The position numbers and the translations under genes are program-made. From NCBI GenBank assembly GCA_020029455.1, contig JAIBJH010000178.1, positions 1-9,633 on the forward strand: a DNA stretch of 9,633 nucleotides. Reading direction: 5' to 3'. Shown here one piece after another: positions 1-6,569 of the stretch. Positions within the stretch are counted from its first letter, which is position 1. Every line of letters starts with the position of its first letter. The notes beneath the pieces were generated by a model, which did not search any database, was not told the origin of the DNA, and saw only the letters and a list, made by a program, of their open reading frames with translations. Origin of the DNA: Hyphomicrobiales bacterium (GTDB lineage: Bacteria > Pseudomonadota > Alphaproteobacteria > Rhizobiales > Aestuariivirgaceae).

Positions 1-654
1 CGCCGTGAGCATGAGGCCCACCAGCAACAGCACGAAAAGCCCCAGCACTTCGTAAAGCCGGTTCTTCTGCAGGAAATTCGCCACATGGTCGGCGAGGAAA
101 ACCATCGCGGCGCCGGAAATGATAATGGCGAGCGACATGACAATGAAGTTCTTGGTGAGCGCCACCGCCGAAAGAACCGTGTCGAAGGAGAACACAATAT
201 TCATCAGCAGGATCCAGATGAGCGCCATGGCGACGCTGCGGTGCTTCGGCCCTCTTTTTTCTCCTTCATGCTCCAGGTCATCGACCGAGAGCATGTGGCG
301 GATTTCCGTCATCGCCGTCTTGATGAGAAAGAGCCCGCCCGCCAGCACGATCAGCGCATGACCGGAGAAGCGCGCATGCAGCAACGGAATGTTGACTTCA
401 AACCACGGCGACTGGAAAAGCTGGATGAGCCACAGGACAACGAACAGCAGCACGATGCGCAAGAGGATGGCGAGCATGGTACCGATGCGCCGCACATAGG
501 CCTGGCGCTCAGGCGCGGTGCGCTTGGCCTCGATGGAAATATAGAGCAGATTGTCGAAGCCCAGCACCGTTTCCAGCGCCGTCAGGATCACCAGAGTGGT
601 GAGAGCGCCAATGGTGAAGAGTTCGGCGAATTCCCGCGACAGTTCTGCAAACAT
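1..654 (-). CDS. TerC family integral membrane protein (metal ion export), C-terminus cut by window edge
   Basis: The first 218 residues are visible and the stop lies beyond the left edge; the family is usually about 230-320 residues. The family signature LGFDN is at residues 31-35 (acidic D34), and its internal repeat copy NIVFSFDT is at 152-159 (D158). This duplicated Asp-containing membrane motif is the hallmark of TerC proteins. Hydrophobic segments lie near residues 13-40, 60-80, 98-115, 141-166, 170-190 and 203-217, with a charged cytoplasmic-type loop (DDLEHEGEKRGPK) between. The ATG at 654 is preceded by an AGGACGAGG ribosome binding site about 7 nt away. Known relatives (Alx, MeeF/MeeY) export manganese and some help metallate secreted enzymes; others are linked to tellurite resistance. 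It is the last visible gene of the five-gene row, 26 nt after the previous stop. The family call is firm; the substrate is inferred. Confidence 0.92.
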   Translation of the reverse strand, partial: MFAELSREFAELFTIGALTTLVILTALETVLGFDNLLYISIEAKRTAPERQAYVRRIGTMLAILLRIVLLFVVLWLIQLFQSPWFEVNIPLLHARFSGHALIVLAGGLFLIKTAMTEIRHMLSVDDLEHEGEKRGPKHRSVAMALIWILLMNIVFSFDTVLSAVALTKNFIVMSLAIIISGAAMVFLADHVANFLQKNRLYEVLGLFVLLLVGLMLTA

Positions 655-680
655 GTGAGTGCCTCGTCCTTTGGGCCTGT

Positions 681-1028
681 TTACTCAGGCTTGGCTGTGC
701 TGTCACCAGCACCTGCCGGGCTACGCCGCATGGCAAGCCAGAAGATCAAGAGTGCTACGGCAAAGGGAATTCCTGCCAGAACGGCTATGGCATCAAAGCC
801 CACATATTGTGTGCCCTTCATGGCGTCCGGAATGAAGATCAATGCACAGCCGCCGGTGAAGATCATCACCAGAAGCGCAATGGCCCCAAAAACAAGCCGC
901 ACGGCGGAGTGCCGGGGCTGTCCCGCCGCCGCCCGGCCCTTCTCTCGGAGATTGAGAATAAACCAGATGACGGCCACCACCGCGGCAAAGCCCAGCACGA
1001 TCACGGCGAGAAATTCAAAATCTGACAT
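681..1028 (-). CDS. Small multi-pass membrane protein, 115 aa, function unknown
   Basis: A 115-residue protein begins MSDFEFLAV. The ATG at 1028 is chosen over longer in-frame starts because AGGA sits about 8 nt upstream and because a longer start would run into the preceding gene. Three hydrophobic segments are visible: about residues 5-26, 42-68 and 75-98. A basic loop (NLREKGRAAAGQPRHS) follows the first, and a charged C-terminal tail ends the protein. The second segment contains TGGCALIFIPD, resembling FMGGCAILTV in the upstream neighbour, so the two may be distant paralogues. I do not recognise a named family. Its place between a radical SAM/Lgt-like pair and a TerC transporter suggests an accessory role in the same membrane process, which is inference only. 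Confidence 0.75.
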   Translation of the reverse strand: MSDFEFLAVIVLGFAAVVAVIWFILNLREKGRAAAGQPRHSAVRLVFGAIALLVMIFTGGCALIFIPDAMKGTQYVGFDAIAVLAGIPFAVALLIFWLAMRRSPAGAGDSTAKPE

Positions 1029-1045
1029 GGGTGTTTCCTGCCGGG

Positions 1046-1408
1046 CTAAAACGGTGGTTGCGGTTTGAGTGTCACGGCATAGTAGAGGGTGAGCACACCC
1101 TTGAGGGCAAAGAGTGCTGCCGCAAGCCAGAAGAACTGCGCATCGGATGCCGACAGTCCAACACTGGACCCCATGTCGTTGCTGATGACAACAGCAATGA
1201 CCGCCAGCAGCAGGTCTACAACACCAAGGATGTAGAAGGCGGGTTTCCACTGGAATTTCCAGCCGAAGAGCGCGCCGAGGATCGCCACATTAAGCGCGGC
1301 GATACCGCCCGGAATGAGCGGAAGCGGAAAGGCCAAGACCGTGAGGATCGCGCAGCCGCCCATGAAGAGCACGAGAATGCCGCACAGCGCCGCCAGGACA
1401 TATTTCAT
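1046..1408 (-). CDS. Small four-helix membrane protein, 120 aa, function unknown
   Basis: The protein starts MKYVLAALCG and is almost wholly hydrophobic. Four likely membrane segments lie at about residues 3-26, 28-50, 56-78 and 89-113, joined by short loops. Its ATG overlaps the TGA of the radical SAM gene in an ATGA junction, which points to translational coupling and fixes the start. A GGCA motif at residues 17-20 resembles a lipobox, but it lies inside a helix with Met at -3 and no short n-region/cleavage pattern, so I do not call a lipoprotein. The same GGCA motif occurs in the next gene. No family is recognised. Coupling to the radical SAM enzyme suggests a partner protein, perhaps holding enzyme or lipid substrate at the membrane; this is inferred from position alone. 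Confidence 0.78.
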   Translation of the reverse strand: MKYVLAALCGILVLFMGGCAILTVLAFPLPLIPGGIAALNVAILGALFGWKFQWKPAFYILGVVDLLLAVIAVVISNDMGSSVGLSASDAQFFWLAAALFALKGVLTLYYAVTLKPQPPF

Positions 1409-2817
1409 GCTGCACCTTTTGAAAGAGCAAGACGCTGCCGCGCCGCCGCATCACGGTAAAAGAGGTTGTAGGTGTCGAAGGGAATGATCTGGCCTGCAGG
1501 CGTCACAAAATGCACGCAGGAGCGCTTGACGCGGCTGATGCAGAAATTATGCGGATCGAGAAATTCCACGATGGCGATGCGGAAGATGTTTTCATAGCCC
1601 ATGCCCTGCGGCACCGGCACCTGAGGCAGACAGCAGAGCAGCGCATCGAGCCGCTCCGGATTGTTGCATTCAACCGTTGCCAGCGAGAAGAAGTTCAGGA
1701 TCTCCTTGTGGAGCTCCGGATATTTCTCGAAGGTGATGGCATTAGGCAGTGCTTCCACCAGCATGTCCTTAGGGAAATAGGATGTGATGGGCGCGATCTT
1801 CTCGCCGTTCCGCAGCGCATAGCCGATGGCGATCGATTCCGGATTGCACGGCAAGGGAATGATGTCGCCAGCCTCAAACGCCGTGCCCGCTGCAATAATG
1901 GCCTTGCGGATGTCCGACAGCACGAAACGATCCTTCGCCGGATCGAATCCCTCATTGCGGCCTGCATCCTGCACCGGCTGGAATGTGATGCCGCGGATGC
2001 ATTTCCATTTCAGTGCAAAGTTGATGATCTCGCCCAGCTCGTCATCATTCTGGCCGCGTTTGACGACAACGACGAGCGTTGTGGAGATGTTATGCTTTTC
2101 AAGAGCTTTCAGCGCTTCCTTGCGAATGCGCGTGAGGTCGGCGCTGCGCAGGTTCTTGAGCACCGATGGCCGCAGGGAATCGAACTGCAGATAGACTTCA
2201 AATCCGGGCTTGTAGCTGGCGAGTTGCGCGACAAATGCTTCGTCCTGCGCAATGCGGATGCCATTGGTGTTGAGCATGATATGGCGGATGGGCCGCCGCT
2301 TCGCTGCCTCGATGATCTCAATGATCTGCGGATGAATGGTGGGTTCACCGCCGGAAAGCTGCAGCAAATCCGCCTCGCCTTCCGAAGCGCAGAGCGCATC
2401 CATCATCTTTTCGATTTCGGCGAGAGGGCGGTGATAGGTCTTTGCCGTCGAAGAATCCGCAAAACACACCGGGCACGTGAGGTTGCAGGCCTCATTCACA
2501 TCAATGAGGCCCAGGCAGGAATGCTGCTCATGGTCGGGGCAAAGGCCGCAGTCATAGGGGCAGCCCTCTTCCGTGCGTGTCTGGAACACATGGGGCCGGT
2601 CTCCCGGTTTCACATAGTCTTGCATCAATTTGTAATAGGCGATGTCGGTAGAGACGAGCGCTTTGCTGACGCCGTGCCTGTGGCAGCGCTTCAGATAATA
2701 GACGTTGCCGTCATCGAAGATGATCTTGGCGGGCACCAGCGCGAAACACTCAGGGCACAGCGATGTCGTCTGCCCGTGAAATATATAAGGCGAAATCTTA
2801 CGTACTGGCGCGTTCAT
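1405..2817 (-). CDS. Radical SAM enzyme of the COG1964 / MJ0619-Tes type (candidate lipid-tail-modifying enzyme)
   Basis: A 470-residue soluble protein with three cysteine sets. C21-x2-C24 with C45/H46/H48 is a zinc or rubredoxin-like knuckle. C86-x3-C90-x2-C93-x7-C101 is a probable auxiliary Fe-S site. C111-x3-C115-x2-C118 is the canonical radical SAM CX3CX2C triad, followed by SGGEP at 155-159 for SAM binding. The C-terminal third ends with a VKRSCVHFVTPAGQIIPFD segment typical of this family. MJ0619-like proteins were first linked to pterin methylation, and related archaeal enzymes were later shown to be tetraether lipid synthase (Tes), joining alkyl tails by C-C bond formation. The length and the N-terminal cysteine layout fit Tes-like proteins better than simple radical SAM enzymes. 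The start overlaps the Lgt-like gene by 20 bp, and the stop overlaps the next ATG. Family membership is confident; lipid substrate is inference from the Lgt-like neighbour. Databases may label it a dihydro-hydroxymethylpterin methyltransferase. Confidence 0.9.
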   Translation of the reverse strand: MNAPVRKISPYIFHGQTTSLCPECFALVPAKIIFDDGNVYYLKRCHRHGVSKALVSTDIAYYKLMQDYVKPGDRPHVFQTRTEEGCPYDCGLCPDHEQHSCLGLIDVNEACNLTCPVCFADSSTAKTYHRPLAEIEKMMDALCASEGEADLLQLSGGEPTIHPQIIEIIEAAKRRPIRHIMLNTNGIRIAQDEAFVAQLASYKPGFEVYLQFDSLRPSVLKNLRSADLTRIRKEALKALEKHNISTTLVVVVKRGQNDDELGEIINFALKWKCIRGITFQPVQDAGRNEGFDPAKDRFVLSDIRKAIIAAGTAFEAGDIIPLPCNPESIAIGYALRNGEKIAPITSYFPKDMLVEALPNAITFEKYPELHKEILNFFSLATVECNNPERLDALLCCLPQVPVPQGMGYENIFRIAIVEFLDPHNFCISRVKRSCVHFVTPAGQIIPFDTYNLFYRDAAARQRLALSKGAA

Positions 2818-3523
2818 GCTTCCCCTGGTTCCCCCGCATCATAATGAGAGCGTAGAGGGCAAGCCCCACGCAGACAAGATGGAACAGGTTGAAGGGGCCG
2901 ATGACCGCCCCATAGGGTTTGAGGAATTCCCAGAAGAAGCGCTGAACCGTGTAGAACAGCACCAGGGCATAGAAGCCGTTGCGCATGAACCAGGGGTTCC
3001 GCTTTCCGATCAGAACCAGCGCCACGGCCAGGAATGCCGCCATGGCAAAGGACTCATAAAGCTGCACGGGATGGCGCAGGATTCCATCGCCCAGGTCAAC
3101 GCCCCAGGAGAGCGTCGTCGGTGTTCCATGGGTTTCATCTTCGAGACCCGACAGGAAACAACCCCAGCGCCCCACCACAACAGTCGTTGCAAAGGCAGGA
3201 ACAAAAATGAGGCCTGTGGAGCCCTTGAGACCCCTACTCCACTTGAATACCTCAATGGCTAGAATGGCGCCCGCCAGCGCGCCAACAATGCTTCGTGCCA
3301 CCATGGGCTGACCCGACAACACCATGTTGAGCGAACCCAGCCCATAGCCGCCAACCGCCGCACCCAGAACCAGCGTCAGCACATAACCCGCCCCCGCATG
3401 CTCAATGCGCTGGGCAGCATCCCTGAGCCGCCAGCGGTAGCAAAACGCCGTCACCCCCAGCGAGGCAACGGCAGCCAGAATGTCAAAGATTGTATGAATC
3501 ACAGCCCAGACTTCGCCTGCCAC
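2798..3523 (-). CDS. Lgt-like (prolipoprotein diacylglyceryl transferase family) membrane protein
   Basis: 241 residues with about seven hydrophobic segments. The Lgt core is visible: GRWGCFLSGLEDE at 118-130 corresponds to the Lgt signature GRxGNFxNxE, HPVQLYES is at 151-158, and QRFFWEF at 194-200 holds the conserved Arg and Glu. True Lgt moves the diacylglyceryl group of phosphatidylglycerol to the lipobox Cys of prolipoproteins in the inner membrane. Here the signature Asn is Cys122, the HGGL motif is replaced by ARSIVGALAGA (76-86), and the protein is shorter than the usual 260-300, so it is probably a paralogue with another acceptor and not the housekeeping enzyme. The longest frame starts at GTG 3523 with no clear ribosome binding site; GTG 3502 (VIHTIFD) is an alternative. 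The 20-bp overlap with the radical SAM gene ties the two functionally. Confidence 0.85.
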   Translation of the reverse strand: MAGEVWAVIHTIFDILAAVASLGVTAFCYRWRLRDAAQRIEHAGAGYVLTLVLGAAVGGYGLGSLNMVLSGQPMVARSIVGALAGAILAIEVFKWSRGLKGSTGLIFVPAFATTVVVGRWGCFLSGLEDETHGTPTTLSWGVDLGDGILRHPVQLYESFAMAAFLAVALVLIGKRNPWFMRNGFYALVLFYTVQRFFWEFLKPYGAVIGPFNLFHLVCVGLALYALIMMRGNQGKHERAST

Positions 3524-3556
3524 CCCATGGAGCGCAAGGCCCTCTGCACCCCGGCA

Positions 3557-3585
3557 TTGAAAAATACACTATAGTGTGCCATATT
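3557..3585 (+). promoter_or_regulatory. Putative promoter of the DUF2384 antitoxin gene
   Basis: TTGAAA (3557-3562) lies 17 nt before CATATT (3580-3585), giving 5/6 and 4/6 matches to the sigma-70 consensus. The predicted start point would fall near 3592, leaving a leader of about 50 nt to the ATG at 3644. The palindrome at 3566-3577 fills the spacer, a standard arrangement for repression. This was judged by eye and no transcript evidence is available. Confidence 0.4.
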
Positions 3586-3597
3586 GCTTCCATGGAA
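3566..3597. promoter_or_regulatory. Twin palindromes, candidate antitoxin operator
   Basis: ACACTATAGTGT (3566-3577) and TTCCATGGAA (3588-3597) are both perfect palindromes. Their centres are 21 bp apart, about two helical turns, in the spacer between the divergent Lgt-like operon and the antitoxin gene. Antitoxins of RES-Xre loci are known to repress their own promoter through palindromic sites, so these are the best operator candidates. The arms of the two palindromes differ, so they may bind different proteins or only one may be functional. Confidence 0.45.
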
Positions 3598-3643
3598 TAC
3601 AAAATGGCACTACGCAGGAAAGGTCTTGGAGCGGAGGTATCCT

Positions 3644-4042
3644 ATGGCATTTGACTTCGGAAAATACCTTTCCTCGGCGGAGGCCGACCTTCTTGAAGGC
3701 CGGACGCCTCAGCTGACTTTCAAGGCCTTTCAGGATGGATGGGTCAAGAGTTTTGGCGAAACCGCCGTTGAAGAGGTGATCATTCCGCGCCGCACCTATA
3801 TGCGCAGGAAGGCCAAGAAGGAGCGCCTGAACGAAGCCGAGACGGACCGTGCCTTGCGTGTCGCCCGCATCGCCATTCACGCTGCGCGGGTGTTTCACAA
3901 CGCGGAAAAGGGACAGAGATGGCTGCAAAGCCCGAACCGGAAGTTCGCTTCCCGTATGCCATTTTCCCTTCTCAAGACCGACATCGGCTGTGAACTGGTT
4001 GAAGAGACGCTTCATCAGATCGAGCATGGCATCTTTGCGTGA
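3644..4042 (+). CDS. DUF2384 (Xre/MbcA/ParS-type) antitoxin of a RES-Xre toxin-antitoxin locus
   Basis: 132 residues. The ATG at 3644 is preceded by GGAGG (3633-3637) with 6 nt spacing, so the longer frame from 3584 is rejected. Residues about 20-65 are a reduced Xre-like DNA-binding part (IIPRRTYMRRK followed by LNEAETDRALRVARI). Residues about 68-132 are the DUF2384 toxin-binding domain, with ARVFHNAEKGQRWLQSPNR and the typical C-terminal end LVEETLHQIEHGIFA. It normally binds and blocks an NAD-degrading RES-domain toxin and represses the shared promoter. Here the toxin gene that follows is truncated, so the antitoxin is likely an orphan, possibly retained for DNA binding or for neutralising a related toxin elsewhere in the genome. 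Confidence 0.85.
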   Translation: MAFDFGKYLSSAEADLLEGRTPQLTFKAFQDGWVKSFGETAVEEVIIPRRTYMRRKAKKERLNEAETDRALRVARIAIHAARVFHNAEKGQRWLQSPNRKFASRMPFSLLKTDIGCELVEETLHQIEHGIFA

Positions 4043-4315
4043 TCCGAAGCCTGTGGCGCATATGAAATCGAGGTTCCTTCAGGCATTGCCATGAAGTCCG
4101 CAGGCAATCTGCCGCCGGATTGGAAAGGCCGTCTCGATGTTACAAGGAGAATTGGCGATGAATGGCTGGCCGGCATGGCGACAGCCCTGCTCCGCGTTCC
4201 ATCCGCAATTGTTCCGGACACTTATAACGTCTTGATCAACCCGCTCCACAAAGATGCAGCAAAAGCCAAGATTGTCGCGAAGAAGAAACTGCGTCTCGAC
4301 CCGCGGTTGAAGTAG
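4043..4315 (+). pseudogene. Truncated RES-domain toxin (C-terminal half only)
   Basis: The frame starting right after the antitoxin TGA reads AYEIEVPSGI, then NLPPDWKGRL, VTRRIGDEWLAG, ATALLRVPSAIVP and NVLINPLHKDAA, ending at TAG 4313-4315. These match the second half of RES toxins (PPDW, GDxWL, LLRVPS, NPxH). The N-terminal 60-80 residues, which carry the catalytic Arg and Tyr of the NAD-cleaving site in the family, are missing. The likely original toxin start, ATG 4026 overlapping the antitoxin end, now reads a different frame that stops at 4092-4094. A deletion just after the antitoxin explains both facts. A 74-aa open frame from ATG 4091 could be annotated as a hypothetical protein but lacks a clear ribosome binding site. 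It should have no toxin activity. Its stop lies 2 bp from the convergent kinase stop. Confidence 0.8.
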
Positions 4316-4317
4316 AA

Positions 4318-6381
4318 TTACTGCCTCTCCAGCGCATCCTTGATGATCTTCTGCAGATCTTCGCGGCGGTAGGGCTTCATGATGATGAAGCCTTCCTTGA
4401 AGCGCGGCTCGTCCTGGTGGACCATGGCGCCTTTCGGGTAGCCCGACGTGTGCACGATCTTGAGTGAAGGCTTCATGCTCTGCGCGGCTTGTGCAAGATC
4501 AAAGCCGTTCATGCCGCCCGGCATCACCACGTCGGAGAACATGAGATCAACATCGTCATGCTCTTGCAGCTTGGACAATGCCTCGAAACCATCGCCAGCC
4601 TCGACAATGTCGTAGCCGAAGTCTTCCAGGAAGCCGCAGGCCACAGCGCGCACTGCCTCTTGGTCTTCGACCACGAGGATCTTTGGTTTGCGTGGTACAG
4701 GTGCTTCGCTCTTCGACTCTTTCACCTCTTTTGAAACGATGGCGGGAGCAGGCGTTGCCACAATCTCCGGCGCGCCATTTTCCAATTCGCCCGGCTTCAG
4801 GCGGCGCGGCAGGTACATCTTGACCGAGGTGCCGTGGCCCACTTCCGAATAGATGGAGATATGGCCGCCCGACTGCTTGATGAAGCCATAGACCATGGCA
4901 AGACCAAGGCCTGTGCCCTTCCCTTGTGGCTTGGTGGTGAAGAAGGGCTGGAACACTTTTTCCAGAACGTCCTGGCTCATGCCTTCGCCCGTGTCGGAGA
5001 CGGCGACCATCACATAGTGCCCCGGCGCAACATCGGGGTTCATCGCCGCGTAGTCGCGGTCGAGATAAGCGGCCTGCGTTTCGATGGTGAGCTTGCCGCC
5101 TTCCGGCATGGCATCGCGCGCGTTGATTGCCAGGTTGAGGATCGCCGATTCAAGCTGCGACGGGTCGATAAGCGAGCGTGGATCGCCCTCCATCGTATCC
5201 ACCTTGATCTCGATGTTCTCGCCGATAGTGCGGGCGACAAGCTGTTCCATGCCCTTGACCATGGTGTTGATCGAAGTGTCGCGCGGCTCAAGATCCTGCT
5301 TCCGCGCAAAGGCCAGAAGCTGTTTCGTCAAATCCGAACCCTTGCGCGCCGCATCGACAGCTTCGCCAAGGCGTTTTTTGGATTTCTCGTCGGCGCTCAC
5401 CTTGCCGTCGAGAAGCTGCAGGTTGCCGATAATGATGGTGAGGAGATTGTTGAAGTCATGGGCAAGCCCGCCGGTGAGCTGGCCTACCGCCTCCATTTTC
5501 TGGGCGCGCTGCAGGCGGTCATTCACTGTCTTGCGCTCGGTAACGTCGACAATCTGAACGATCAGCTGTTCGGTCGAGCCTTTCTCATTCTTGACGAGGG
5601 CAACGGAGGTATCGCCATGCACCACCTTGCCTTCTGGGCACATATAGCGAAGTTCAAGCTGGAAGCTCGCCGTCTCGCCTGAAAGAAGCTGGCGAAGCCC
5701 GTTGAGGAACTGGCCCCGGTCATCCTTGTGCAAGAGTTCATCAAGGCTCACTGTCGCCGTCTCGATGTCCTTGCGCTCAAGGAAGACCTTGAAAGCGTCA
5801 TTGGCATATTCGATCTGCCCGGTGGGCGAGACCACCGCCATGCCATGCATGCAGGCGGCAAAAGCGGTGCGGAAGCGCTGGTCGCTGTGGTTTGCCGCAA
5901 GCGCCTGGACCTTCTTTTCAGTGATGTCCTGGAAAACACAGATGGAGCGTTCGAGGCGCCCGCGGTCGCCGCGATAGGCCGTCATGGAAACGCGCAAAGT
6001 GGCAAGTCCGCCATCCTTGCGGATCATCAGCAGCTCTTCATCGCGGCAGGTGCCGGTGACGAGATATTTCGGATAAATGGATGTGACGAGCTCCGTGCGC
6101 GATTCAGGTGGCAGGAACTCGCTGAAGGCGCGGCCTTGTATGTCGCCCAAGGCATAGCCCAGCATCTCAAGCCAGGCATCGTTGGCAGCGATGATGCGGC
6201 CCGAGCCATCCATGCAATGCATGGGAACGGAGAGATTGGTTAAGAGCTTTTCATAGGCCCCGCCCTGCTGGTCTGGAAAGAAGGCCGGGGCAGTGGGTTT
6301 GCCGACCGATGTCGGCTCAACGCGCCAGGAGGCCTGCTTGGAACCATTTTTTTCCCAAGTGCTGAAGCTGTGCGCGTTCAT
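4318..6381 (-). CDS. Cytoplasmic hybrid sensor histidine kinase (PAS-PAS-HisKA-HATPase-REC)
   Basis: 687 residues without a membrane segment. PAS domain 1 spans about 42-155 and PAS domain 2 about 165-283, each followed by a VxDITE/VDVTERK exit. The HisKA block has AVGQLTGGLAHDFNN with phospho-acceptor H308. The ATPase domain has the N-box (N416, N420), G1 box DTGEGM (463-468) and G2 box GKGTGLGL (487-494). A linker of about 35 residues rich in Pro, Ala, Glu and Lys leads to a receiver domain at about 566-685, with ED at 572-573, acceptor D617, T645 and K669. The kinase probably senses a soluble or redox/energy cue through PAS and passes phosphate to its own REC, then to an unknown partner; no response regulator or phosphotransfer gene is adjacent. 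The ATG at 6381 is preferred; an upstream TTG at 6462 would add 27 residues with no domain. The HDFNN subtype is common in alphaproteobacteria. Confidence 0.93.
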   Translation of the reverse strand: MNAHSFSTWEKNGSKQASWRVEPTSVGKPTAPAFFPDQQGGAYEKLLTNLSVPMHCMDGSGRIIAANDAWLEMLGYALGDIQGRAFSEFLPPESRTELVTSIYPKYLVTGTCRDEELLMIRKDGGLATLRVSMTAYRGDRGRLERSICVFQDITEKKVQALAANHSDQRFRTAFAACMHGMAVVSPTGQIEYANDAFKVFLERKDIETATVSLDELLHKDDRGQFLNGLRQLLSGETASFQLELRYMCPEGKVVHGDTSVALVKNEKGSTEQLIVQIVDVTERKTVNDRLQRAQKMEAVGQLTGGLAHDFNNLLTIIIGNLQLLDGKVSADEKSKKRLGEAVDAARKGSDLTKQLLAFARKQDLEPRDTSINTMVKGMEQLVARTIGENIEIKVDTMEGDPRSLIDPSQLESAILNLAINARDAMPEGGKLTIETQAAYLDRDYAAMNPDVAPGHYVMVAVSDTGEGMSQDVLEKVFQPFFTTKPQGKGTGLGLAMVYGFIKQSGGHISIYSEVGHGTSVKMYLPRRLKPGELENGAPEIVATPAPAIVSKEVKESKSEAPVPRKPKILVVEDQEAVRAVACGFLEDFGYDIVEAGDGFEALSKLQEHDDVDLMFSDVVMPGGMNGFDLAQAAQSMKPSLKIVHTSGYPKGAMVHQDEPRFKEGFIIMKPYRREDLQKIIKDALERQ

Positions 6382-6510
6382 GGCTTTAAGAATCTCCCAA
6401 GGTTTAAAAGACACTAACGCGGTGGCGGTTAACGGCTCATTGCCACGGCAACTCGAATGCAACCGTCTTCAACAATTGCTTCTTGAGAAGGCTGGCTTGG
6501 TAAACAAAAG

Positions 6511-6545
6511 ATAAAGGCGGCACGTTTCTCACGTACCGCCTTTAT
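6511..6545 (-). terminator. Hairpin terminator of the DUF1127 transcript
   Basis: A 10-bp perfect stem pairs ATAAAGGCGG (6511-6520) with CCGCCTTTAT (6536-6545). After one C/A mismatch a further ACGT/ACGT stem closes a 5-nt loop. On the minus strand the hairpin is followed by CTTTTGTTT, a U-rich tail. It sits 25 nt past the DUF1127 stop and before the kinase gene, so it should stop the DUF1127 transcript from entering the kinase gene. Confidence 0.8.
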
Positions 6546-6569
6546 TGGGCACCTATGGCGGGTGAGCAT

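Noticed and set aside
85..1068. 327-residue open frame on the plus strand
   Set aside because: It is the shadow of the TerC and 115-aa membrane protein genes, with low-complexity charged composition and no recognisable motif.
1340..1408. Possible lipoprotein signal with Cys19 in the 120-aa protein
   Set aside because: The residues before Cys are Met-Gly-Gly, not a standard lipobox, and the Cys is inside a continuous membrane helix.
1510..2844. 444-residue open frame on the plus strand
   Set aside because: It is antisense to the radical SAM gene, whose cysteine motifs are unmistakable; the plus-strand translation is His/Arg/Asp-rich with no domain.
3584..3643. Longer antitoxin start at 3584
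   Set aside because: The strong GGAGG site 6 nt before ATG 3644 decides the start, and the extra 20 residues overlap the predicted promoter start point.
4834..5682. 282-residue open frame on the plus strand
   Set aside because: It lies opposite the HisKA, ATPase and second PAS domains of the kinase, and has no coherent protein signature.
6400..6440. TTAACC and TTTAA motifs resembling CtrA half-sites upstream of the kinase
   Set aside because: No pair has the TTAA-N7-TTAA spacing, so a CtrA site is not supported.
6382..6462. Upstream TTG start extending the kinase by 27 residues
   Set aside because: The extension adds no domain, uses a rare start codon and lacks a clear ribosome binding site; ATG 6381 is simpler, though its own site (GGGAG about 12 nt away) is also weak.
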